A stretch of DNA of 14,893 nucleotides, from contig JBOGJG010000316.1 in the NCBI GenBank assembly GCA_050747825.1, positions 1 through 14,893 of the forward strand, given 5' to 3'. The translations under genes and the position numbers were made by a program. The DNA is from JBOGJG01 sp050747825. Lineage in GTDB: Bacteria; Acidobacteriota; UBA6911; RPQK01; JBOGJG01. The notes beneath the pieces are model-generated. The model saw nothing but the letters and a program-made list of their open reading frames with translations. It did not search any database and was not told the DNA's origin. Below, one piece after another: positions 5,930 to 12,318 of the stretch. Every line of letters starts with the position of its first letter. Position 1 is the first letter of the stretch.

Positions 5930-7234
5930 ATGAAGAAAGTAAACCAATCTCAACTCACGCGCCGCAGTTTCATGGGCAGCATGGCCGCGGCAAGCACCTT
6001 TGCTCTTGCCCGTGCCCAGGAGGGAAGGCCTCAGCGTCGCCAGACCATACAGCCGCAGGCGCCGGACGGACGGCCTCTCAAGGCGGGACTGATCGGCTGC
6101 GGCGGCCGGGGAACGGGCGCAGCGACGAATTTTCTGGACGCAGCTCCGAATCTTCAGATCGTCGCTCTGGCCGATACCTTCCAGGACCGCGTCGATCGCA
6201 CGCGGCAGTATCTGAAGGAGCAAAGAGGGCAGGAGATCTCGGAGGCACGCTGTTTCGTCGGTTTTGACGCTTACCAGAAGCTGATCGATTCCGACGTTGA
6301 TGTCGTACTGCAGGCAACTCCCCCTCATTTTCGGCCCCAGCATTTTGTGGCGATCGTGGAGGCAGAAAAGCATGCCTTTTTGGAGAAGCCACTGGGAGTG
6401 GATCCCGTGGGGGCCCGCCAGATCATGCAGACGGCCGAAAAAGCCAAATCCAAGGGGCTGAGTGTGATGACCGGGACCCAGTTGCGACGCGACCTGGGCC
6501 GCATCGAGGCCTACAAGCGCGTGCAGGACGGAGCTATCGGCGATGTCCTGGCCATCCGCTGCATCCGAAATCAGGGAGCCCTCTGGTACCGGGACCGCCA
6601 GGAAGGCTGGTCGGACATGGAGTACATGATCCGGGACTGGGTGAACTGGACCTGGCTGTCCGGTGATTTCATCGTCGAGCAGTTTATTCACCAACTCGAC
6701 CAGATCAACTGGTTCATGGGATCACACCCGATCGCCGCCGTCGGGATGGGTGGACGGGCGCGCCGGCCCACCGGTGACCAGTACGATTTCTTCGCCGTGG
6801 ATTACGAGTTCCCTGGTGGAGTTCACATGCAAAGCACGACTCGGCAGCTCAATGGCTGCACTAACGTGCGGGCCGAAATGCTCATCGGAACCAAGGCAGC
6901 CTGCGACTGCACGGGAAAGCTTTACGACCTCGATGGCAAGCTGGTCTGGCAGTATGAGGGGCCGGAAAACAATCCCATCGTGCAGGAGCATGTCGATCTT
7001 GTGGCGGCCATCCGCTCCGACAAGCCTGTCAACACGGTCAAGGAGACGGCCATTTCCACGCTGGTAGCGGTCATGGGAAGAGATTCCGCTTACAGCGGAG
7101 ACGAGGTTCGCTGGGACGACCTGGTCAACTCACAGGTTCGCCTCGGACCCACCGAGTATGCCATGGGACCTGTGGCCATCGAAGCGACCCCGCCCGTTCC
7201 GGGAGTGGACCAGGGTGCACCCAGACGAGCATAA
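5930..7234 (+). CDS. Tat-exported Gfo/Idh/MocA-family NAD(P)-dependent oxidoreductase
   Basis: A 434-residue sugar dehydrogenase-type protein. The twin-arginine signal TRRSFM (10-15) followed by an Ala-rich core and ALARAQ (25-30) predicts folded export with cofactor bound. The Rossmann domain starts at KAGLIGCGGRGTG (51-63); EKPLGVDP (152-159) is the family EKP motif, whose Lys usually sits in the active site. The second domain carries WLSGDFIVEQFIHQLDQINW, the typical region with the catalytic His. Members oxidise or reduce sugars, including glycoside C3 oxidation; some Tat-exported relatives (GH109) are NAD-dependent glycosidases. The start at 5930 is preferred because the Tat motif then lies 10 residues in; an in-frame GTG at 5882 is poorer. 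No SD is present. Context supports a role with the DUF1080 protein and permease. Confidence 0.9.
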   Translation: MKKVNQSQLTRRSFMGSMAAASTFALARAQEGRPQRRQTIQPQAPDGRPLKAGLIGCGGRGTGAATNFLDAAPNLQIVALADTFQDRVDRTRQYLKEQRGQEISEARCFVGFDAYQKLIDSDVDVVLQATPPHFRPQHFVAIVEAEKHAFLEKPLGVDPVGARQIMQTAEKAKSKGLSVMTGTQLRRDLGRIEAYKRVQDGAIGDVLAIRCIRNQGALWYRDRQEGWSDMEYMIRDWVNWTWLSGDFIVEQFIHQLDQINWFMGSHPIAAVGMGGRARRPTGDQYDFFAVDYEFPGGVHMQSTTRQLNGCTNVRAEMLIGTKAACDCTGKLYDLDGKLVWQYEGPENNPIVQEHVDLVAAIRSDKPVNTVKETAISTLVAVMGRDSAYSGDEVRWDDLVNSQVRLGPTEYAMGPVAIEATPPVPGVDQGAPRRA

Positions 7235-7304
7235 GCGGTGCCACGGATTTCACGAATTGATGCTGCTTATTCTGTGTCCCGTGTAATCCGTGGCCACTCG
7301 CTTA
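7232..7304. terminator. long hairpin filling the space between two convergent genes
   Basis: The left arm (7233-7254) and right arm (7280-7303) pair almost completely: cores CCACGGATTTCACG and CGTGTAATCCGTGG, with one mismatch, two single-base bulges and a loop of about 25 nt. It runs from the stop codon of the oxidoreductase (TAA 7232-7234) to that of the Ysc84 gene (7302-7304), both followed by GCG. There is no U-tract, so it may be a factor-dependent terminator, an mRNA-stabilising hairpin or a REP-type extragenic palindrome. Confidence 0.7.
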
Positions 7305-8006
7305 GTGTTTGTGCGCGGGGACGACTCGGTTTAAAGCCTGCAGGAAAGGCTGAACCGTCGGCTGGCTGGAAACTTTCTTATCCACCAGGATGTCGGTTCC
7401 CGAGACCCCCGAGCCGTAAACCTTTTCATTGGCGCTGTCGTCAATCGTGATAGCCGCACCGTCCAGAGCCACACCCGCAAACAGTCCCTTGGCGCGTGAA
7501 TAAGAGTAAATGCTTGAGTTCAAGGTAATGTCCGTGCTGCCCTGAGCCGTCCGCCCAACCGGTCCGGCCGCCACAGAAGCATCAGCTCCCAGCGTAACTT
7601 TGCCTTTCAGTAGCGGCTTCAGTCCATCCTCATTGGTAAAGACCAGCACCAGATCCGTGGCGCTCACGCCGATTTGGAATCCGACACTCCCGCCTCCAAT
7701 GCTGACGAAAGAAGGAGCTGTCCAGTTGCCTTGAGAGTCCCGCGAGGCGATCAGGCCCTTGCCGTAGCGGCCGCCTAAGCCAAGGGCTCCCTTGACCACG
7801 TGCGGGATAACGGCAATGGCATGGGCGCGCTCCAGCAGATCCTTGGGAATGCCTTTCTCGGGCACATCCATGATTTCGACCAGCACGTCGGCAGCTTTCT
7901 GAGCCCTCTCCCGTTCATCTTCGACATCCGCGGCCGGCGTCGCCGGCACGAAAGCCGCCATCAATAAGAACAACAATATAGCTAAAGACCTCTTAGTCAG
8001 ATCCAT
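7302..8006 (-). CDS. secreted Ysc84/SYLF-domain lipid-binding protein
   Basis: A 234-residue protein with a signal peptide (1-25, cleavage likely near TPAAD) and one SYLF/Ysc84 domain over the rest. Characteristic pieces are the RAHAIAVIPHVVKGALGLGGRYGKG segment (65-89, in part), the SIGGGSVGFQIGVSATDLVLVF block, KVTLGADASVAAGPVGR and YSYSRAKGLFAGVALDGA. The domain binds phosphoinositides in eukaryotes; its role in bacteria is unsettled, with an envelope or outer-membrane location likely. A strong SD (AGGAGGT, 4 nt before the ATG) fixes the start. It lies 63 nt after the ligase-acyltransferase gene on the same strand and may be the last gene of that operon. A hairpin follows its stop codon. 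Confidence 0.93.
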   Translation of the reverse strand: MDLTKRSLAILLFLLMAAFVPATPAADVEDERERAQKAADVLVEIMDVPEKGIPKDLLERAHAIAVIPHVVKGALGLGGRYGKGLIASRDSQGNWTAPSFVSIGGGSVGFQIGVSATDLVLVFTNEDGLKPLLKGKVTLGADASVAAGPVGRTAQGSTDITLNSSIYSYSRAKGLFAGVALDGAAITIDDSANEKVYGSGVSGTDILVDKKVSSQPTVQPFLQALNRVVPAHKH

Positions 8007-8069
8007 TTGAACCTCCTGTTCTCTTCGATTTTAGCCCATCCGAGGCGCCGATTGAAGCCAGCGACAAAA

Positions 8070-10637
8070 TCACCCATCCAGATTCCGCACGGCTGTCTCA
8101 ATCTCACGCGCGATCTCCCGATAATCCTGCCGGCCCTCAAAGCGGAGAGGCTTTCCGATTGACATCCGAACCGGACCGGCCTCAGGCCAGTTATGGTGAA
8201 TCGAGTACACCTCAAAGAGACCATCGAGCCGGATCGGTACAACCGGCACGCGCAAGCGCGCTGCCATCAGCCCGATGCCTGACTTGAAGGACATCATTTT
8301 CCCGCCGGGAGATCGCTCCCCTTCTGGAAAGACCAAAGGACAATAGCCCCGCTCGATCAACTCTCCGGTATATTGGAGCGACTGGCGCACACCTCCCAAC
8401 TCACGAGCCAGGGGATAAGTATTAAACAGGCTTACCGCCAGGTAATACTGAAGCCCGGCAACAAGGGTTTCCCTCCACGAGAATCGCTCCGGTTTAAAAT
8501 AAGCCCTGAAGAATTCCGGCATCATCGCCGGGGCCAGGCGCTTCCGCCAGCGAGAAGGCAGTCCGTTATAGACGGCGACCGTGTCCAAGTGGCTCTCATG
8601 ATTGGCGGCGAAAATGAGCGGGGGACTGACCGCCTGCAAATGCTGGAGCCCCTGCACCCTGAAGTCCATGTAATGGCCAAACAGCGGCAGAATGAATCCG
8701 CGCATAGCCGCCCTGCGCAAGCCTCGAATCGGCAGCGAGCGGCTCCAGCGAGGCGGCCTGACCGGCTTGGCGTCCCGCGCCGGCTCCTCTCCCTCAGGGG
8801 CTGCTTTTTCAACGGCCGGCCGGCCATCAGCTTGCCCGATCCATTCTCTCAACTGGCCGACGGTGGAAATCTCGGCAAAAGCTGCCTCCTCCAGCCCAAC
8901 GCCGTACCGGTCTTCCAGCCGGGCCAGCAAATCGACCCGGTCCAGAGAAGACAGGCCGAGGTCTTCGGTTAAGCGGGTGTCATTTTTTATTTCCGAGGCT
9001 TCTTTTCCGCTGACCCGAGATAAGATACCTTCCAGTGGCTGGCCCCTTGCGGTCTCGTCTCTGATGGGCTGGTCAGGGCGGAGAGGCTGGTCGGAGCTGA
9101 TCCGCTGGGCGACCTCTCTCCGTTTGACTTTCAGAGTCGAGGAGGTCCTGGGAAAATCCTCTTCCGGCCAAATGGACCAGTCGCGTATCCGCTGGTGCGA
9201 CTCGAGCCTTTGATTAGCTTTCCGCACGAGCTCTCCGGCGTCCGCAGCGGGGTCCTTCAAGATCAACACCGCGTGAACCTGCTCTTCGCCGTTCTTGAAA
9301 AACCCGATCACCGCGCTCTCTTTGACTTCCGGCAAATCATTTAGCGCTGCCTCGACATCCTGCGGATGGACGTTTAGGCCTTCGGAGGTGACAATCACGT
9401 CCTTCTTGCGGCCCTTGTAATAGAGCCGGCCCTCCTCGTCTATCTCGCCGATATCCCCGGTGTGAAACCAGCCCCCTTCGAAGGCTTCCTCCTGCTCCTC
9501 CGGCCGGACCCCCAGGTACTCCATGACGACGCTATCGCCGCGGACCAGGATTTCTCCGTCTTCGGCAATCTCGACTTCCTGGCCTTCCAGGACCTTGCCC
9601 AGAGATCCCCGCCGCGACCGAAAGGGGTGGTTGACGGAAACCACCGGACTCGTCTCGGTGAGTCCGTAGCCTTGAATCACGAGAAAGCCCAGTCGTGACC
9701 AGAAGTCTTCGATTTCGGGTTCCAGCCGCGCGCCTCCGACTGTGAACGCCCAGAACTTCCAGCCCAAGGCTCTGTGTACCCTTCTGTAGCGCCACCAGCG
9801 CAAGGCGATATTCAGGATTCCCTTCCCTGAAGGTGGATTTTCCGGCGTGTCGAACCGCCGGCGAACGCTCTCACTCAGGCTCTTCAAAAGGCGTGGAACT
9901 GAAACCATGACGGATACTCTTTCCCGGCGAATCGCTTCCATAACCGCTCCCGCATTCAGTTCGGTCATAAACACGGCCGCTCCGCCCAGAACGGGCGGGA
10001 TGAACAAACCCAATGACTGGCCGAACATATGGCTGAGCGGGAGCATTTCCAGAATGCGGATGGGCTGAAAGGGCCAGGCAACTCTCTTGTATCGGTCGAT
10101 CTCACGCTTGAAGGGGGTCAGATTGGCGCAGATGTTCTTGTGGCGGTGGACGACTCCTTTGGGATTGCCCGTGGTTCCGGAGGTGTATACGATCTCAACC
10201 ACGTCTTCGGGCCAGACCTCAACTGGGTTGAGTTGGCCGGCCTCCTCCAGACTGTCTAATTCGGTAAAGGGAATCGCTTCGATGTCCACTTCATGAGTCT
10301 CCACGGCTTGACCGAAGACCATCAGCCTGGCCTGAGCTTCTTCCTGGATGCGCTGAACCAGACGCGGCGAGGAGCGATAGTCGATCGGGATGACTTCTAT
10401 TCCCTGGGAAACCGCCGCCCAGAAAGCGCATACCCACTCCGGACAATTCTCACCCCAGAGGATGAGACGGTCTCCTTTTTGGAATCCTTGACGGTTTAAG
10501 TAAGAAGCAAAGGCAGCAATTCGGGAGGAGAGATCACGATAGGACCAGGTCCAGGTGCGGAAGCCATTGTAAAAGCGGACAGCCTCCCGGCCATCCAGGC
10601 GCCTGATTTCAGGCAGAAGCTCCAGAAGGGTTTGCAT
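8070..10637 (-). CDS. acyl-CoA/ACP ligase - acyl carrier - 1-acylglycerol-phosphate acyltransferase fusion
   Basis: An 855-residue three-domain enzyme. Residues 1-515 are an AMP-forming fatty-acyl ligase: P-loop YTSGTTGNPKG (151-161), GYGLTETSP (323-331), TGDIGEID (393-400), YKGRKKD (407-413) and Lys503 in the last core motif. Residues about 533-602 are a carrier domain with LGLSSLDRVDL (560-570), Ser564 being the likely phosphopantetheine site. After an Ala/Pro/Glu linker, residues about 645-855 form a PlsC-type acyltransferase with NHESHLD (679-685, HX4D) and FPEGERSPGG (770-779). It could activate a fatty acid, hold it on its own carrier and transfer it to a (lyso)phospholipid. E. coli Aas has the reverse domain order and no carrier. 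It begins 6 nt after the ferredoxin gene stops, so the two are one operon. Confidence 0.92.
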   Translation of the reverse strand: MQTLLELLPEIRRLDGREAVRFYNGFRTWTWSYRDLSSRIAAFASYLNRQGFQKGDRLILWGENCPEWVCAFWAAVSQGIEVIPIDYRSSPRLVQRIQEEAQARLMVFGQAVETHEVDIEAIPFTELDSLEEAGQLNPVEVWPEDVVEIVYTSGTTGNPKGVVHRHKNICANLTPFKREIDRYKRVAWPFQPIRILEMLPLSHMFGQSLGLFIPPVLGGAAVFMTELNAGAVMEAIRRERVSVMVSVPRLLKSLSESVRRRFDTPENPPSGKGILNIALRWWRYRRVHRALGWKFWAFTVGGARLEPEIEDFWSRLGFLVIQGYGLTETSPVVSVNHPFRSRRGSLGKVLEGQEVEIAEDGEILVRGDSVVMEYLGVRPEEQEEAFEGGWFHTGDIGEIDEEGRLYYKGRKKDVIVTSEGLNVHPQDVEAALNDLPEVKESAVIGFFKNGEEQVHAVLILKDPAADAGELVRKANQRLESHQRIRDWSIWPEEDFPRTSSTLKVKRREVAQRISSDQPLRPDQPIRDETARGQPLEGILSRVSGKEASEIKNDTRLTEDLGLSSLDRVDLLARLEDRYGVGLEEAAFAEISTVGQLREWIGQADGRPAVEKAAPEGEEPARDAKPVRPPRWSRSLPIRGLRRAAMRGFILPLFGHYMDFRVQGLQHLQAVSPPLIFAANHESHLDTVAVYNGLPSRWRKRLAPAMMPEFFRAYFKPERFSWRETLVAGLQYYLAVSLFNTYPLARELGGVRQSLQYTGELIERGYCPLVFPEGERSPGGKMMSFKSGIGLMAARLRVPVVPIRLDGLFEVYSIHHNWPEAGPVRMSIGKPLRFEGRQDYREIAREIETAVRNLDG

Positions 10638-10643
10638 TAAGTA

Positions 10644-11000
10644 TCATTTTAAAGCCCATTCCGGTTCAGGGGTAATCTGGGGGGCAGGCTTGGGACCAGG
10701 GTCAGGACGGCCGCTGCCTTCCAGCCGGCTGATAGCCCGCACAGCCATGTCATGGTCACAGAGAATCTGACAGGAGAGTCTCACGCCCTGCAGTCCGCGT
10801 TCTGCCAGCTTCTGCTTCTCCGCCGTCGTCATCTCCTCCGGCTCGCCTTCGATGAACTCGACTCTGCAGGTGGTGCACCGGGCATTGCCGCCGCAGGCGT
10901 GCAGCACGTCAACGCCGGCGTCTTCTTCGATCGCCAGGACTAGGCGTTTGCCGGTAGGGACTTCGACAGTAGTAAATCCTTCAACAGCCAGGTTGGGCAT
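10644..11000 (-). CDS. [2Fe-2S] ferredoxin with adrenodoxin-type cysteine spacing
   Basis: A 118-residue soluble electron carrier. The beta-grasp domain (about 2-92) holds cluster ligands Cys36-x5-Cys42-x2-Cys45 (HACGGNARCTTC) and Cys77 (LSCQ). The x5 spacing is that of adrenodoxin-type ferredoxins rather than the x4 of plant-type ones. Cys81 is an extra cysteine near the cluster. The C-terminal 25 residues are Pro-rich and probably flexible. The ATG at 11000 follows AAGGAGAGGA; an upstream in-frame ATG at 11027 would add nine residues before the fold and is less likely. It is followed after 6 nt by the ligase-acyltransferase gene and preceded after 37 nt by a membrane-protein gene. Its redox partner is not in the window; the context points to a lipid-modifying oxygenase or desaturase elsewhere, or to the membrane protein. 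Confidence 0.92.
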   Translation of the reverse strand: MPNLAVEGFTTVEVPTGKRLVLAIEEDAGVDVLHACGGNARCTTCRVEFIEGEPEEMTTAEKQKLAERGLQGVRLSCQILCDHDMAVRAISRLEGSGRPDPGPKPAPQITPEPEWALK

Positions 11001-11037
11001 CTCTGTTCCTCTCCTTACTGCTCTCAACTGGGCTGAT

Positions 11038-11352
11038 TCAACTCAGCACGTCGGCAGCTATCAGACAGAGCAGCGCGGCGTAGAAAACCGGCTGCCTGCA
11101 AATTACTTTAACCGTTTTGGGATGAGCCGAGAAGAGCCATTCCAATCGATTAAAGCCCTGGGGCGGAGGCATGAAAATACTGGTGACCATCATCGAGCCG
11201 AGCAGCGCCATACCTTCCATGGAAAGAAAAAGCACCAGAAAATCGGATCCACCGAATAACTCGATGGAAGAAATCAGAGCGCTGGCGGCTACTGCCAAAA
11301 AGCTGAAGAGCAGAGAAAGCTCGCTGCCTGAGAAAGTCGTCTCATTGTGCAT
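11038..11352 (-). CDS. small membrane protein of unknown function
   Basis: A 104-residue protein with three hydrophobic segments (about 12-32, 39-62 and 86-103) and a hydrophilic loop with Pro-Pro-Pro, Trp and Lys/Arg between the second and third. No family is recognised. The start at 11352 gives a short polar N-terminus ahead of the first helix; an ATG at 11433 would add 27 residues that run through the divergent control region. The SD is weak. It is the first of four minus-strand genes (then ferredoxin 37 nt on, ligase-acyltransferase, Ysc84), so it may anchor or partner the ferredoxin. Confidence is limited because no homologue is recalled, but the regular hydrophobic pattern and tight spacing favour a real gene. 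Confidence 0.6.
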   Translation of the reverse strand: MHNETTFSGSELSLLFSFLAVAASALISSIELFGGSDFLVLFLSMEGMALLGSMMVTSIFMPPPQGFNRLEWLFSAHPKTVKVICRQPVFYAALLCLIAADVLS

Positions 11353-11379
11353 AGTCGGCGCTATGATAATACACAAGCC

Positions 11380-11430
11380 CGAACAGTTCGAGTGATCGTA
11401 CTGACATCCAGGGGTCCCGGTAAATGTCAG
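11380..11430. promoter_or_regulatory. operator-like inverted repeats between the divergent operons
   Basis: Two perfect inverted repeats lie upstream of the sdh promoter: CGAACAGTTCG (11380-11390, 5-bp arms around one base) and CTGACAT (11401-11407) / ATGTCAG (11424-11430) with a 16-nt spacer. The second is centred about 64 bp before the predicted sdh start point, a usual place for an activator. No regulator can be named; the first has the wrong spacing for a LexA box. Confidence 0.35.
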
Positions 11431-11444
11431 CACCAGCAGTCCGG

Positions 11445-11473
11445 TTGAAAACGACGGGCCGGGTCGCTATATT
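11445..11473 (+). promoter_or_regulatory. promoter of the sdhCAB operon
   Basis: TTGAAA (11445-11450), a 17-bp spacer and TATATT (11468-11473) form a good housekeeping promoter. Transcription from about 11480 gives a leader of about 35 nt containing the SD GCAGGAG (11500-11506), 8 nt before the sdhC ATG. An out-of-frame ATG at 11510 lies only 3 nt after that SD and is probably not used. Confidence 0.65.
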
Positions 11474-11514
11474 GTCCCCTTACCCCCTGGTGGCCGGGAG
11501 CAGGAGCATATGGA

Positions 11515-12318
11515 ATGGCTTACGTTGATTTAGCGACACTCAGGCGCAGGGGCTTCGCCGAGACGACCAGGAAAGATTTCTGGTGGGTGCAGCCGCTGGT
11601 GATTTTCCTCGCACTATCCGGTTTCATCGTGTATGCCACCTGGGCGGCTTTCGAGGGCGAGCATTTTCACTCGGGACCTTACCTCTCACCGTTTTACTCC
11701 CCCCTGCTCTTTGGAGAAGGGGATGCCTGGTTTGGTCCCAAGCCGCAGTGGTACCCGAACTGGTTGATCTGGTCGCCGGCTTTGTGGATATTGTGGATGC
11801 CGGGGGGCTTTCGTCTGACCTGCTACTACTACCGGGGAGCCTACTACAAAGCTTTCTGGGCAGATCCGCTGTCCTGCGCCGTAGGCGAGCCGCGCAGCGG
11901 CTACCGGGGCGAGCGCTCCTTTCCTTTGATTCTGCAGAACATCCACCGCTATTTTCTGTATGTGGCCCTTCTTTTTTTAGTCATTCTGTCCTGGGACGTT
12001 TGGGTGGCCCTGTGGTGGCCAGACCCCGTCACCGGCGAGGTCTCGTTCGGCCTCGGCCTGGGGACGCTGGTGCTGGCTGTTAATGTGGTCCTTCTGGGTG
12101 GCTACACATTAGGTTGTCACTCCCTGCGCCACCTGGTGGGTGGATACGTCGATCAACTCTCACTCTTTCCGGCTCGCAAGAAGGCTTATGACTGCGTAAG
12201 CTGCCTGAACCGCCGGCACATGGCCTGGGCCTGGATGAGCCTGTTCTGGGTGGCTTTTTCCGACTTTTACGTCCGGATGTTGTCCATGGGAGTCTGGACT
12301 GACTGGAGGATCTTTTAA
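11515..12318 (+). CDS. sdhC: succinate dehydrogenase membrane subunit SdhC, type-F (Sdh1-like)
   Basis: Membrane anchor and quinone-binding subunit of complex II, 267 residues, about twice the size of classical SdhC or SdhD. Hydrophobic helices lie at about 25-46, 83-99, 145-168, 178-200 and 236-256. There is no classical di-haem SdhC pattern; instead there is a cluster of possible metal ligands: GCHSLRHLVGG (200-210; Cys201, His202, His206) and DCVSCLNRRH (226-235; Cys227, Cys230, His235). The length, C-A-B gene order and these Cys/His motifs fit mycobacterial Sdh1 (type F), whose SdhC holds a Rieske-type [2Fe-2S] cluster within the membrane. Which two Cys and two His bind cannot be fixed here. 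The SD GCAGGAG precedes the ATG. The stop overlaps the sdhA start by one base (TAATG). Confidence 0.9.
   Translation: MAYVDLATLRRRGFAETTRKDFWWVQPLVIFLALSGFIVYATWAAFEGEHFHSGPYLSPFYSPLLFGEGDAWFGPKPQWYPNWLIWSPALWILWMPGGFRLTCYYYRGAYYKAFWADPLSCAVGEPRSGYRGERSFPLILQNIHRYFLYVALLFLVILSWDVWVALWWPDPVTGEVSFGLGLGTLVLAVNVVLLGGYTLGCHSLRHLVGGYVDQLSLFPARKKAYDCVSCLNRRHMAWAWMSLFWVAFSDFYVRMLSMGVWTDWRIF

Noticed and set aside
5660..6694. 344-residue minus-strand frame
   Set aside because: It lies opposite the end of the permease and the first half of the oxidoreductase, both with clear family motifs; its own translation is low-complexity and unrecognisable.
11380..11390. CGAACAGTTCG as a LexA box
   Set aside because: Known CGAAC-type LexA sites have a longer spacer between arms, and no SOS gene is adjacent.
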